From Collinsella sp. (GTDB lineage: Bacteria > Actinomycetota > Coriobacteriia > Coriobacteriales > Coriobacteriaceae): a stretch of DNA of 64,000 nucleotides. The notes beneath the pieces are model-generated. The model was given only the letters and a program-made list of their open reading frames with translations, was not told the DNA's origin and made no database searches. A program made the position numbers and the translations under genes. Positions 8,310 to 16,142 of this stretch are shown piece after piece (position 1 is the first letter of the stretch; each line of letters begins with the position of its first letter). Location: assembly GCA_019414345.1 (NCBI GenBank), contig DXMF01000022.1:14762-78761 (forward strand), in the 5' to 3' direction.

Positions 8310-9698
8310 ATGATAAAAATTGCCAAGTTTGGCGGCTCGTCGGTCGCCGACGCCGAACACTTCAAGAAGATCAAGGCCATCGTCGATGCCGACCCTGCCC
8401 GCCGTTTTGTGGTGGTTTCCGCCTGCGGTCGCCGCTTTAAGGGCGACACCAAGGTGACCGACCTGCTCTACCTGGTTAACGCGCACGTTAAGTATCACGT
8501 GTCGTGCGAGGAGCTGCTCGAGGACATCGGTCAGCGCTATTTTGATATCGCTGACGAGCTGGAGCTCACCTATCCCATCCGCGAGGAGTTCGCAGCCTTT
8601 GCCGAGCGCGCCCGCTCGGGCGGCTACTCCACCGAGGAGCTTGTGAGCCGCGGCGAGTACTTCACCGCTCGCCTGATGTCCGAGTACCTGGGCCTGCCGT
8701 TCCTGGACGCCGCGACGGTTGTGGCGTTCCATCACGATGGTACGCTCAGCATGAACCGCACCTCCGAGCTGGTGCAGGAGTACGGCCAGCAGGGTGGCTT
8801 TGTTATGCCCGGTTTCTACGGCGCGACGCGTGAGGGCCAGATCAAGCTGCTCGATCGAGGCGGTGGCGATATTTCGGGCTCGATTCTGGCCAAGTGCCTT
8901 GGCGCCGATCTGTACGAGAACTGGACCGACGTTTCGGGCTTCTATTCTGCCGATCCGCGTATTGTTCCCGAGGCTCAGCCCATTGCGCGCGTTACCTACG
9001 AGGAGCTGCGCGAGCTTTCGTACATGGGCGCAAGCGTCCTGCACGAGGAGGCCGTGTTCCCCGTGCGCGAGGCAGGCATTCCGCTGGTCATCAAGAACAC
9101 CAATGCGCCGCAGGACCCCGGCACCATCATTAGCGAGACGGCTGACGAGGGCGAGGCGGAGCCCATCATTACCGGCGTGACCGGCAAACGCGGCTTTGTC
9201 GCCATCAATGTGGCCCGCGACCGCACCAAGCCCCGTGTCGGCTTTATGCGCCGCGCGCTTTCGGTCTTCGAGCGCTATGACGTTTCCGTTGAGCACATGC
9301 CCACCGGTGTCGACCGCTTTGGCGCCGTGGTGCAGGAGCAGGACGTTCACGACTCGCTGTACTCGCTCGTGGGCGACATTCAGCAGGAGGTCGAGCCGCT
9401 CGAGATCGAGGTTGTCGAGGGCCTGGCGCTTATCGCGACCGTCGGTCGCAACCTGCGTGGTCGTGCCGGCATCTCGGGCCATCTGTTTGGCATGCTTGGC
9501 CAGGCCGGCGTGAGCGTGCGTATGATTTCGCAGAGCTGCGACGAGATCAACATCATTATCGGTGTCGAGGAGAAGGACTTCGACCTGGCGATTCAGACCA
9601 TTTACCGTGCCTTCTCCGATGAGAACGGCATTGTGAAGGTCTCCGACCTGGAGGCTCCTGCGCCGGCCGATCCCACCTTGGCAGCGCTCCACAAGTAG
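8310..9698 (+). CDS. lysC: Aspartate kinase
   Basis: First committed step of the aspartate pathway (Lys, Thr, Met): aspartate to aspartyl-4-phosphate. 462 residues. The N terminus has the KFGGSSV nucleotide-binding motif, and the core has GFYGATREGQIKLLDRGGGDISG and the DVSGFYSADPRIV substrate/metal region. The C terminus carries a tandem ACT-type regulatory region (IATVGRNLRGRAGISGHL...), so feedback inhibition is expected. GAAAGG precedes the ATG. asd follows on the same strand after 174 bases, which include a GATTTTTGG / CCAAAAATC hairpin, making separate transcription possible. Confidence 0.95.
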   Translation: MIKIAKFGGSSVADAEHFKKIKAIVDADPARRFVVVSACGRRFKGDTKVTDLLYLVNAHVKYHVSCEELLEDIGQRYFDIADELELTYPIREEFAAFAERARSGGYSTEELVSRGEYFTARLMSEYLGLPFLDAATVVAFHHDGTLSMNRTSELVQEYGQQGGFVMPGFYGATREGQIKLLDRGGGDISGSILAKCLGADLYENWTDVSGFYSADPRIVPEAQPIARVTYEELRELSYMGASVLHEEAVFPVREAGIPLVIKNTNAPQDPGTIISETADEGEAEPIITGVTGKRGFVAINVARDRTKPRVGFMRRALSVFERYDVSVEHMPTGVDRFGAVVQEQDVHDSLYSLVGDIQQEVEPLEIEVVEGLALIATVGRNLRGRAGISGHLFGMLGQAGVSVRMISQSCDEINIIIGVEEKDFDLAIQTIYRAFSDENGIVKVSDLEAPAPADPTLAALHK

Positions 9699-9872
9699 CT
9701 GCTATCCCGGTGGATTTTTGGGACAAGTGCCAAAAATCTAGCGCGGGGCGTTTCGTTTCGGTTTCGTTTCGACGGGGCGGGTTTCGTGCCTGCTCCGTTC
9801 TTGTATACACTGGCAACAATAATCAGCCTGCTCGGCGTGCGGGCAAAAGCCAAAACCTTTAAAGGGGGAAGC

Positions 9873-10898
9873 ATGAAACAGTACACGGTTGCTATTTTGG
9901 GCGCGACGGGAGCCGTGGGCACCCAGATGCTCGAGTGCCTCAACGAGCAGGAGTTCCCGGTCGGCAAGCTCAAGCTGTTGGCAAGTGCACGCTCCGCGGG
10001 CAAGACCGTTGAGTTCCGCGGCGAGCAGATCGTGATCGAAGAGGCTTGCCCCGAGGCCTTTGAGGGCTGTGATATTGTGCTCGGAGCCGCCGGCGACGAT
10101 ATCGCGAAGGAGCTGCTGCCCGAGGCCGTCAAGCGCGGCGCCGTCGTAGTCGACAACAGCCATGCCTTCCGCATGGATCCCGAGGTGCCGCTGGTCGTGC
10201 CCGAGATCAATGCCGACGATATCAAGTGGCATCATGGTCTTATCGCCAACCCCAACTGCGCGACCATCATCGGCCTGGTTCCCACGTGGCCGCTGCATCA
10301 GCTTGCCGGCGTAAAGCGCATGATCGTCTCGACGTACCAGGCGGCTTCGGGTGCTGGCGCCCCCGGTATGGCCGAGCTCGAGGCTCAGCTGGCCGCCCTG
10401 GGCCGTGGCGAGGAGATTCCCGAGCCGCGCGCGTTTGCTGCCCAGCTGGCGAGTAACCTGATTCCGCAAATTGGCGGCGTCAAGGAGGAGGGCTTTACCT
10501 CCGAGGAGATGAAGCTGCAGAACGAGGGCCGCAAGATCATGCACCTGCCCGAGCTGCGCGTGAACTGCACCTGCGTGCGCGTGCCCGTGCTGCGCTCGCA
10601 CTCCGAGAGCATTACACTCGAGTTCGAGCGCGATATTACGGTCGAGGAGGCTCGTGCTGCGCTGGCTGCCGCTCCAGGCGTGAAGCTGGTTGACGACATG
10701 AGCGCCGAGGATGCGCACGATCGCTTCCCCATGCCGATGGATACGTCCGACCAGGACCTGATCTGGGTCGGTCGCGTGCGCCGCGACATCTCGAACCCCG
10801 AGGCTGCGCGCGGTATCACCTTCTGGTGCTGCGGCGACCAAATCCGTAAGGGCGCGGCAACCAACGCCGTCCAGATCGCCAAGCTGCTCTGCGAGTAG
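9873..10898 (+). CDS. asd: Aspartate-semialdehyde dehydrogenase
   Basis: Reduces aspartyl-4-phosphate to the semialdehyde, the second step after lysC. 341 residues from the ATG behind AAAGGGGG; the frame is open 29 codons further upstream without support. NADP-binding GATGAVGTQ lies at residues 10-18, the catalytic cysteine is C129 in NPNCATI, and the RVPVLRSHSES substrate region is present. With thrB, thrC and lysC it gives most of the aspartate-to-threonine route; homoserine dehydrogenase is not in view. Confidence 0.96.
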   Translation: MKQYTVAILGATGAVGTQMLECLNEQEFPVGKLKLLASARSAGKTVEFRGEQIVIEEACPEAFEGCDIVLGAAGDDIAKELLPEAVKRGAVVVDNSHAFRMDPEVPLVVPEINADDIKWHHGLIANPNCATIIGLVPTWPLHQLAGVKRMIVSTYQAASGAGAPGMAELEAQLAALGRGEEIPEPRAFAAQLASNLIPQIGGVKEEGFTSEEMKLQNEGRKIMHLPELRVNCTCVRVPVLRSHSESITLEFERDITVEEARAALAAAPGVKLVDDMSAEDAHDRFPMPMDTSDQDLIWVGRVRRDISNPEAARGITFWCCGDQIRKGAATNAVQIAKLLCE

Positions 10899-10910
10899 TG
10901 TGACCTGTCC

Positions 10911-11040
10911 GGCGGGGGCCGGGCTTAGTTTTCAGAACGTCCTCGACCATGTGCGGCGCCTTGTCCTGCTCCTTCGGAGCCGCGGACAAGGCGCCGCGCT
11001 GGTCTGCGGAGTGTTCTGAAAACTAAGCCCGGCCCCCGCC
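10911..11040. repeat. Structured palindromic element, member 3
   Basis: 28-bp perfect arms (GGCGGGGGCCGGGCTTAG...) enclose an inner hairpin GCGGCGCCTTGTCC / GGACAAGGCGCCGC. Between the stems lie GTCCTCGACCATG and GGTCTGCGGAG, matching the conserved positions of members 1 and 2 although the arm sequences are unrelated. It begins 13 bases after the asd stop and may also end its transcript. Confidence 0.8.
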
Positions 11041-11306
11041 TGCGGTGACGCTGCTGCGAGCGGTCTGCGATGGGGCCGTTGTTGGTTGGGGCCGCTGGGC
11101 TGATGTGAGGGCACGTGGCCGTTGCGGGCCCTGGTCCCGGCGGCGGCCTCGGCGCTTTGCGCCTGCCGCCTTTGGGGACTGTGGGGCGCCGCCGGCAGCT
11201 GCGGCGCGTTGCGCCTGCTGCCTGAGGTGACTGCGGGCCGTGACGGAAGCCGCGGCGCTGTCGCGCCTGCTGCCTGGGGTGACTTTGGGGTTGGGGTGAA
11301 TCGGGG
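11041..11306. other. GC-rich non-coding stretch with imperfect direct repeats
   Basis: Phrases such as CGCCTGCTGCCTGRGGTGAC recur at roughly 55-base spacing and the base composition is monotonous. An open frame crosses it, but without a ribosome site or protein-like composition. I see no gene here; it may be decayed or repeat-expanded DNA. Confidence 0.4.
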
Positions 11307-11478
11307 TCTAATACTTTCCCGAGAAGTGAACGACCTTATTTTGACCCCCGAAGTATTGGCATATTCTGACCGCTATTTCCTGCGGTTTTGCTGCGCGAAT
11401 CCTGCGGTTTTTTGGTCTAAAGGTGTGGATGCTCCGGGGCCTCGTTTTTACTCGTTCACTTCTCGGGAAAGTATTAGA
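11307..11478. mobile_element. MITE-like element with 27-bp perfect terminal inverted repeats
   Basis: The ends TCTAATACTTTCCCGAGAAG... (27 bases) are perfect reverse complements, 11307-11333 and 11452-11478. They enclose 118 bases of lower-GC DNA with two CCTGCGGTTTT repeats and no gene. Perfect ends with an unpaired centre differ from the fully folded palindromes elsewhere. No target-site duplication is obvious, so a protein-binding or terminator role is also possible. Confidence 0.5.
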
Positions 11479-11643
11479 GCTCAGCTGATAGAGGTACCGC
11501 TCTGGCGTCGATACCCCGCGTCTTCTTCGCTTGATTGGGGAAAACAACCTCGCTTAAGCAATTGCCAGCCCGCCCAGACGTATCTGCGGGGTTGTCTGCA
11601 CAATTCGCGGTATTATGTTGCGGAGTTTTGAAAGGAGCCGCTG

Positions 11644-12222
11644 GTGGTCACGACGACGTTTGCTTCGCCTTTGGGCGAAATCTTGCTTGCCGCTGATGGC
11701 CGCGGTCTGACGGGACTTTGGTTTGAGGGGCAGGAGCACTTTGGCTCTACGCTTCTCCGGGAAGACTCCGAACATGTTGAAGGCGCCGATGCGGTCTCCG
11801 GTATTGGTGGCATGTCTTCGGCGAGTCCGGCAAATGGCGCGGCTTCTTCGGTGCTTGAGCGTTCCTGGGCTTGGCTGAATGCTTATTTTGCAGGGCAGGA
11901 ACCTCGGTTTACACCGCCGTTGCATATGATTGGCACGGCGTTTCAGCGCGAGGTTTGGTTTGAGTTGCTTTCTATTCCGCGTGGCGAGGTCACTACGTAT
12001 GGCGAGATCGCCCAGCGTGTTGCCGCTCGACATCGTGTACCGGGAAACGAGGCACCCGTTGTGTCTCCTCGTGCGGTGGGGGCTGCGGTCGCACGTAATC
12101 CCATTTCGATTATCGTGCCGTGCCATCGCGTGGTGGCGGCCGATGGGTCGCTTAACGGATATGCCGGCGGGCTCGATCGCAAGGAGTGGCTGCTTCGGCT
12201 TGAGGGCGCGTACGAGGAATAA
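11644..12222 (+). CDS. ogt: Methylated-DNA--protein-cysteine methyltransferase
   Basis: Suicide repair enzyme that transfers alkyl groups from O6-alkylguanine to its own cysteine. The PCHRVV active-site motif is in the C-terminal third, followed by GYAGGLDRKEWLL. A helix-turn-helix-like FQREVWFELLSIPRGEVTTYGEIA precedes it. GTG start 7 bases after AAAGGAG; 192 residues. A loop after the N-terminal domain (residues ~38-75) is longer than usual and Ser/Ala-rich. It stands alone, upstream of the CRISPR locus on the opposite strand. Confidence 0.93.
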   Translation: MVTTTFASPLGEILLAADGRGLTGLWFEGQEHFGSTLLREDSEHVEGADAVSGIGGMSSASPANGAASSVLERSWAWLNAYFAGQEPRFTPPLHMIGTAFQREVWFELLSIPRGEVTTYGEIAQRVAARHRVPGNEAPVVSPRAVGAAVARNPISIIVPCHRVVAADGSLNGYAGGLDRKEWLLRLEGAYEE

Positions 12223-12261
12223 CGCCAGGGCACTTTGCATAGCCAAGACGCCGTGAAAGAA

Positions 12262-12340
12262 CGGGACGCGCTTTCCGAATGGCGTTTCAAGCGGAAACGG
12301 TGTCCCGGAATACAGCCTCAGAGTGGGACGCCGTTTCCGG
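12262..12340. repeat. Palindrome plus third copy of a GGGACGC/TTTCCG motif
   Basis: CGGGACGCGCTTTCCG pairs imperfectly with CGGAAACGGTGTCCCG, and GTGGGACGCCGTTTCCGG follows 15 bases later. It is probably a transcription end for ogt; no other content is visible in this gap. Confidence 0.5.
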
Positions 12341-12397
12341 TTGAGACCACTTGCTTGGACATCTATCTACGCCCGCTCTTGCAGGGCGTAGATCGAC

Positions 12398-12640
12398 TTA
12401 TCCATGTTTGAACAGGTAAGCCACGACGCAGATAATAAAGAACATCGGCAAGTTACCAAAGCCGAAGACTTCACAGCCAATCAGGATGGGCGCGAGCAGA
12501 ATCGCTGACAGCATAAGACCCATAACGGCGATGCGCACATAGGGGTTGGGGGCAGCCGTGCCGCAAGGGTCTTGGCGTGGGCAAGACACCAGGCAAAAGC
12601 TCCACCTACCATGCCAAACACGATGTCCAGCACCGCAAGC
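12398..12640 (-). pseudogene. Remnant of a small membrane protein, frameshifted
   Basis: The 3' part encodes a hydrophobic peptide NPYVRIAVMGLMLSAI... ending in AYLFKHG. It fits two transmembrane helices. The hydrophobic reading continues upstream only in another frame (VLDIVFGMVGGAFAWCLAHA), so one frameshift in the CCCCCAACCCC area separates two plausible halves. No family recognised. It lies 3' of cas2 and may be an old neighbour, or two small unrelated pieces. Confidence 0.35.
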
Positions 12641-12681
12641 CGGCCAGACCGGGAAGGTCAAGCGCGCAGGAGGCGGCAACG

Positions 12682-12999
12682 TCAAAACACAAGCGTTAAC
12701 TGCGCGCCTTGCTCAACGGGCTGCTCCTTGTGCTCGCTCAGAAGTACCATCCGGTCTTCGTACTGCTTTTCGGTCATTTCGATAACGGTGACCTCTCCAG
12801 CGCTTGGAAGATTCAGCTTAAGGCGAGCGATATGCGCCGCTGCGGATTCGCGAGTCACCAACAGGCGCGAATACACCGAAAACTGCTCCATATGGTATCC
12901 GTCGTTAATCAGAAACTTTCGAAAGTCGCTATACTGCCGACGCTCGGCTTTGCTTCCCGTTGGAAGATCGAACAGAACCAATAACCTCATAACCCTCAT
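12682..12999 (-). CDS. cas2: CRISPR-associated endonuclease Cas2
   Basis: Structural partner of Cas1 in spacer integration. 105 residues, the usual Cas2 length, with the first beta strand LLVLFDLPTGS carrying the conserved Asp. Internal similarity to type II Cas2 is seen in FRKFLINDGYHMEQFSVYSR. It follows cas1 after 9 bases on the same strand, so the two are co-transcribed. Start ATG MRVMRL; the second Met three codons on is an alternative. Confidence 0.95.
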   Translation of the reverse strand: MRVMRLLVLFDLPTGSKAERRQYSDFRKFLINDGYHMEQFSVYSRLLVTRESAAAHIARLKLNLPSAGEVTVIEMTEKQYEDRMVLLSEHKEQPVEQGAQLTLVF

Positions 13000-13008
13000 G
13001 GCTCCTCC

Positions 13009-13899
13009 CTATTCAACAGTTACCATCTCGAGCCCTTTTAGCTCGGGCAATAGCAGCCTCTTGGGATCCTTTTCGAGAACGGCAGTTCTGAGTGAAGAGA
13101 GCGTTGTCTCTATGCACTGCTGACAGCCGCAACGTTTTCCGTCGATAGTCATGACGTGTTCAAATACGCGGGCGAGCAACGCTTTGTCGCGTTGGCCCAA
13201 AGGCTCTGCAACGCCGTAGCTCATAACAATTAGATCGACGAGAGGGCGGAACGGTTCAATAAGATCGTCGACAAGATTAAACGCGTTGTAAACGCTGTGA
13301 TGGTGAAGCCCCTGGGATACGAGCCATCCACCACCAACGGCTGCTCTTCCGATGCCTGCACGCAGGACGCTGTAACCATAATCGAGGGCGGAGCTCTGCA
13401 TACTGTTACGTCTTGTTCCATCGGTAATGAGGGCTTTAAAGTACGCGGAGGCAGCTGCGCCTTCTCGATTGTCCGTGTCGCCCGAAAGAACGGTTTTGGC
13501 ATAAGAGGGGAGAGGGCCGGTAGGCAACCCCATTTCTGTGAGAACCGCCGCTTGATTGAGAATCTTTGCCTGAACGATCCGTTTCCAAAGCTGCTTTTTT
13601 AACGGAAGGCTCATGGCAAGCTGATCCTCGACGATGCGCGCATGGCGCGAATGGGCGCCCATGGGGAGCATGAGACCATTGGGCATATGATCGCGCCCGC
13701 AGATCATGACGCCTATGCCTGCGTCGTTAAGCTGCGACATGCAGGCGACCGTCATCGTGGTTTGATGGGATTCGACGATGACGACCCAAATGTCCTCGAG
13801 GGGAATGGTGGAGCTGCGGTCGTTCACGGTGATCATCAATAGGCCGTTCTTGATGCAGAGGTGGGCCTTGCTCTGGATAAGTATTGTCCGTTGGGCCAT
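13009..13899 (-). CDS. cas1: CRISPR-associated integrase Cas1 (type II)
   Basis: Cas1 with Cas2 inserts new spacers. 296 residues. It has the N-terminal beta domain (IPLEDIWVVIVESHQTTMT) and an all-helical C-terminal domain. The metal-site region is GLHHHSVYNAFNLVDDLIEPF, with His and the D/E pair. It is the short type II form. It lies just upstream of cas2 and is separated from cas9 by the tracrRNA gene and the whole array, an order unlike the common cas9-cas1-cas2-array. Its start region overlaps the probable promoter of the divergent tracrRNA. Confidence 0.95.
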   Translation of the reverse strand: MAQRTILIQSKAHLCIKNGLLMITVNDRSSTIPLEDIWVVIVESHQTTMTVACMSQLNDAGIGVMICGRDHMPNGLMLPMGAHSRHARIVEDQLAMSLPLKKQLWKRIVQAKILNQAAVLTEMGLPTGPLPSYAKTVLSGDTDNREGAAASAYFKALITDGTRRNSMQSSALDYGYSVLRAGIGRAAVGGGWLVSQGLHHHSVYNAFNLVDDLIEPFRPLVDLIVMSYGVAEPLGQRDKALLARVFEHVMTIDGKRCGCQQCIETTLSSLRTAVLEKDPKRLLLPELKGLEMVTVE

Positions 13900-13940
13900 T
13901 TTGTCGACGACCTTCCCCGCATTAGCGTTACAATACAGCT

Positions 13941-14058
13941 AAGTCGAAAGCAGCTCACCTTGGGGAAGGGCGCGGCTCCAGACAAGGGGAGCCACTTAAG
14001 TGGCTTACCCGTAAAGTAACCCCCGTTCAATCTTCGGATTGGGCGGGGCGAACTTTTT
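13941..14058 (+). ncRNA. tracrRNA of the type II-C CRISPR system
   Basis: An imperfect copy of the repeat (13952-13983, containing CACCTTGGGGAAGGGCGCG and then GCTCCAGAC) acts as anti-repeat to crRNAs made from the minus strand. Pairing is nearly complete, with one bulge and one mismatch. Downstream come hairpins AGCCACTT/AAGTGGCT and CCCCgTTCAATC-TTCG-GATTGGGCGGGG, then TTTTTT. A TACAAT -10 box at 13929-13934 predicts a start near 13941, giving about 118 nt. No clear -35 is seen. Confidence 0.9.
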
Positions 14059-14299
14059 TGGGCGAGTGTTAGCCAGTATTCCGTAAACGGTAGCTATGAA
14101 TAGCATTTAGGCAGGTCCTTTTGAGCGTTTTTTCGCCTAAGGATTGATTCGATTGTGAAGAAAAGTACATAAATCGCTGTGCCGAATACGGCCCATTTCT
14201 TGCGTGAAGCGCGACGTGTCGAGGTATTTTGTCTCGAAAAAAATGAATCGCAGATGGAGATCTGAGGTCGAATCAGTCTTCTTTTTTTGAGACTTGAAA
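14059..14299. other. AT-rich spacer between tracrRNA and array, leader candidate
   Basis: No gene is seen. The stretch is distinctly richer in A/T than its surroundings, with runs such as TTTTTT and AAAAAAA. It borders the array end whose repeat is intact, so it is one candidate for the leader that directs spacer acquisition. Confidence 0.4.
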
Positions 14300-14330
14300 C
14301 AGAAAAGCCCCTGTTAAAGGGGCTTTTCTG
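14300..14330 (-). terminator. Terminator of the pre-crRNA transcript
   Basis: CAGAAAAGCCCC / GGGGCTTTTCTG form a 12-bp stem with a 7-base loop, directly beyond the last repeat in the minus-strand direction. T-rich sequence follows on that strand. Confidence 0.7.
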
Positions 14331-14339
14331 TGCGCACAT

Positions 14340-15961
14340 AGCGTATCACCTTGGGGAAGGGCGCGTGCTCAAGACTCCACGGGCGTGTACACGTTCATGT
14401 CCTCGAGCGTATCACCTTGGGGAAGGGCGCGTGCTCAAGACTAATCGTCTTAACCTTGTAATGCTTCTTTTAGCGTATCACCTTGGGGAAGGGCGCGTGC
14501 TCAAGACAGCAGCTCTGTTGTCATACCATCTGCGATAAGCGTATCACCTTGGGGAAGGGCGCGTGCTCAAGACCGGGCAAGGTTCTCGGGCGTGTGCTTC
14601 TCGAGCGTATCACCTTGGGGAAGGGCGCGTGCTCAAGACTCTCCAACTCGGCCGTGAGCCCTTCGAGCTAGCGTATCACCTTGGGGAAGGGCGCGTGCTC
14701 AAGACCAGTTCGGCTCGCACGACACCGGAATCAGCAGCGTATCACCTTGGGGAAGGGCGCGTGCTCAAGACTGCTGATTCCAAGCTCTATTTCCGCTTGG
14801 CAGCGTATCACCTTGGGGAAGGGCGCGTGCTCAAGACCTGAGAGGAGCATGGCCATGAACAAGGAGAAGCGTATCACCTTGGGGAAGGGCGCGTGCTCAA
14901 GACAAACCCTCAAACTGCATCGCCGCGAGATAAAGCGTATCACCTTGGGGAAGGGCGCGTGCTCAAGACAGCTCAACCTAGACGTTGGGCGAAACGAAGA
15001 GCGTATCACCTTGGGGGAGGGCGCGTGCTCAAGACTTGCAGTCCGTGAGGATGTCCTCCATCGTGAGCGTATCACCTTGGGGAAGGGCGCGTGCTCAAGA
15101 CAGCTCAACCTAGACGTTGGGCGAAACGAAGAGCGTATCACCTTGGGGAAGGGCGCGTGCTCAAGACGCAGACCGAGTACATGAGGTCGAGCCGACTAGC
15201 GTATCACCTTGGGGAAGGGCGCGTGCTCAAGACCATATGGTACAGCAAAGCAGGTGTACATCAAGCGTATCACCTTGGGGAAGGGCGCGTGCTCAAGACT
15301 AACGATACTATGGTAAACGCTTTATCATAAGCGTATCACCTTGGGGAAGGGCGCGTGCTCAAGACCGCTCGCCGTCTCGCTCTTCGTCTCGTCGTGAGCG
15401 TATCACCTTGGGGAAGGGCGCGTGCTCAAGACCAAAACTCGCGGCAGTTGTTCCAGCCGTAGAGCGTATCACCTTGGGGAAGGGCGCGTGCTCAAGACAC
15501 GGCACCATCATAGGTGAATGTACCCGCGAGCGTATCACCTTGGGGAAGGGCGCGTGCTCAAGACTATCGGTTGTGCAATCGTCGGTCGCAACAAAGCGTA
15601 TCACCTTGGGGAAGGGCGCGTGCTCAAGACTATGCCAGTGAACTCTGGATGCTCGACGAAAGCGTATCACCTTGGGGAAGGGCGCGTGCTCAAGACAAGA
15701 CCTGTTTGAAGACTGTGATTTCGTTTGAGCGTATCACCTTGGGGAAGGGCGCGTGCTCAAGACACCACGGCTTCGGGGTTAGCTTGCCACTCGAGCGTAT
15801 CACCTTGGGGAAGGGCGCGTGCTCAAGACTGGTAGTACCTCCAAAACAGATAGATAATCAGCGTATCACCTTGGGGAAGGGCGCGTGCTCAAGACCGCGA
15901 GGCGTCGAGGGTGACGGGGGTGCCCAGCGTATCACCTTGGGGAAGGGCGCGTGCTCAAGGC
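14340..15961 (-). CRISPR. Type II-C CRISPR array, 25 repeats and 24 spacers
   Basis: 36-bp repeats reading, on the minus strand, GTCTTGAGCACGCGCCCTTC then CCCAAGGTGATACGCT. The period is 66 bp (30-nt spacers), with two 31-nt spacers (15366-15396 and 15697-15727). Two repeats are variant: the one at 15000 has one A-to-G change, and the one at 15926 has AAGGC in place of AAGAC at its end. The spacers at 14970-14999 and 15102-15131 are identical. Minus-strand transcription is inferred from pairing with the tracrRNA and from the terminator at the low-coordinate end. The repeat ends in TGATACGCT, resembling an extended -10 element. Confidence 0.98.
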
Positions 15962-16105
15962 CAGGCAATCAGGGGACATTTGTCCAAGCTAAGTCTATTG
16001 GCTTCGGAAGGATGTATGTGCAAGGCGATTCGCTACAGCTAGAAGACCCTGTCATAAGCATTGCTGTAATGTGGAAATTGGAAATAGGTAAACGCATATA
16101 GGGAA

Positions 16106-16134
16106 GGGGCGATTATCGGAAGTTAAATCGCCCC
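16106..16134 (-). terminator. Hairpin after cas9
   Basis: GGGGCGATT and AATCGCCCC pair across an 11-base loop, 9 bases beyond the cas9 stop. Between it and the array (15962-16105) I see no gene, only a short open frame continuing out of the array. Confidence 0.6.
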
Positions 16135-16142
16135 TATTGGCC

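Noticed and set aside
11122..11631. 169-codon open frame through the gap between asd and ogt
   Set aside because: It runs through the inverted repeat at 11307-11478, has no ribosome site and no protein-like pattern.
14563..16101. Open frames with repeated RITLGKGACSR or AYHLGEGRVLKT phrases
   Set aside because: They are translations of the CRISPR repeats (66 bp is divisible by 3), not repeat proteins.
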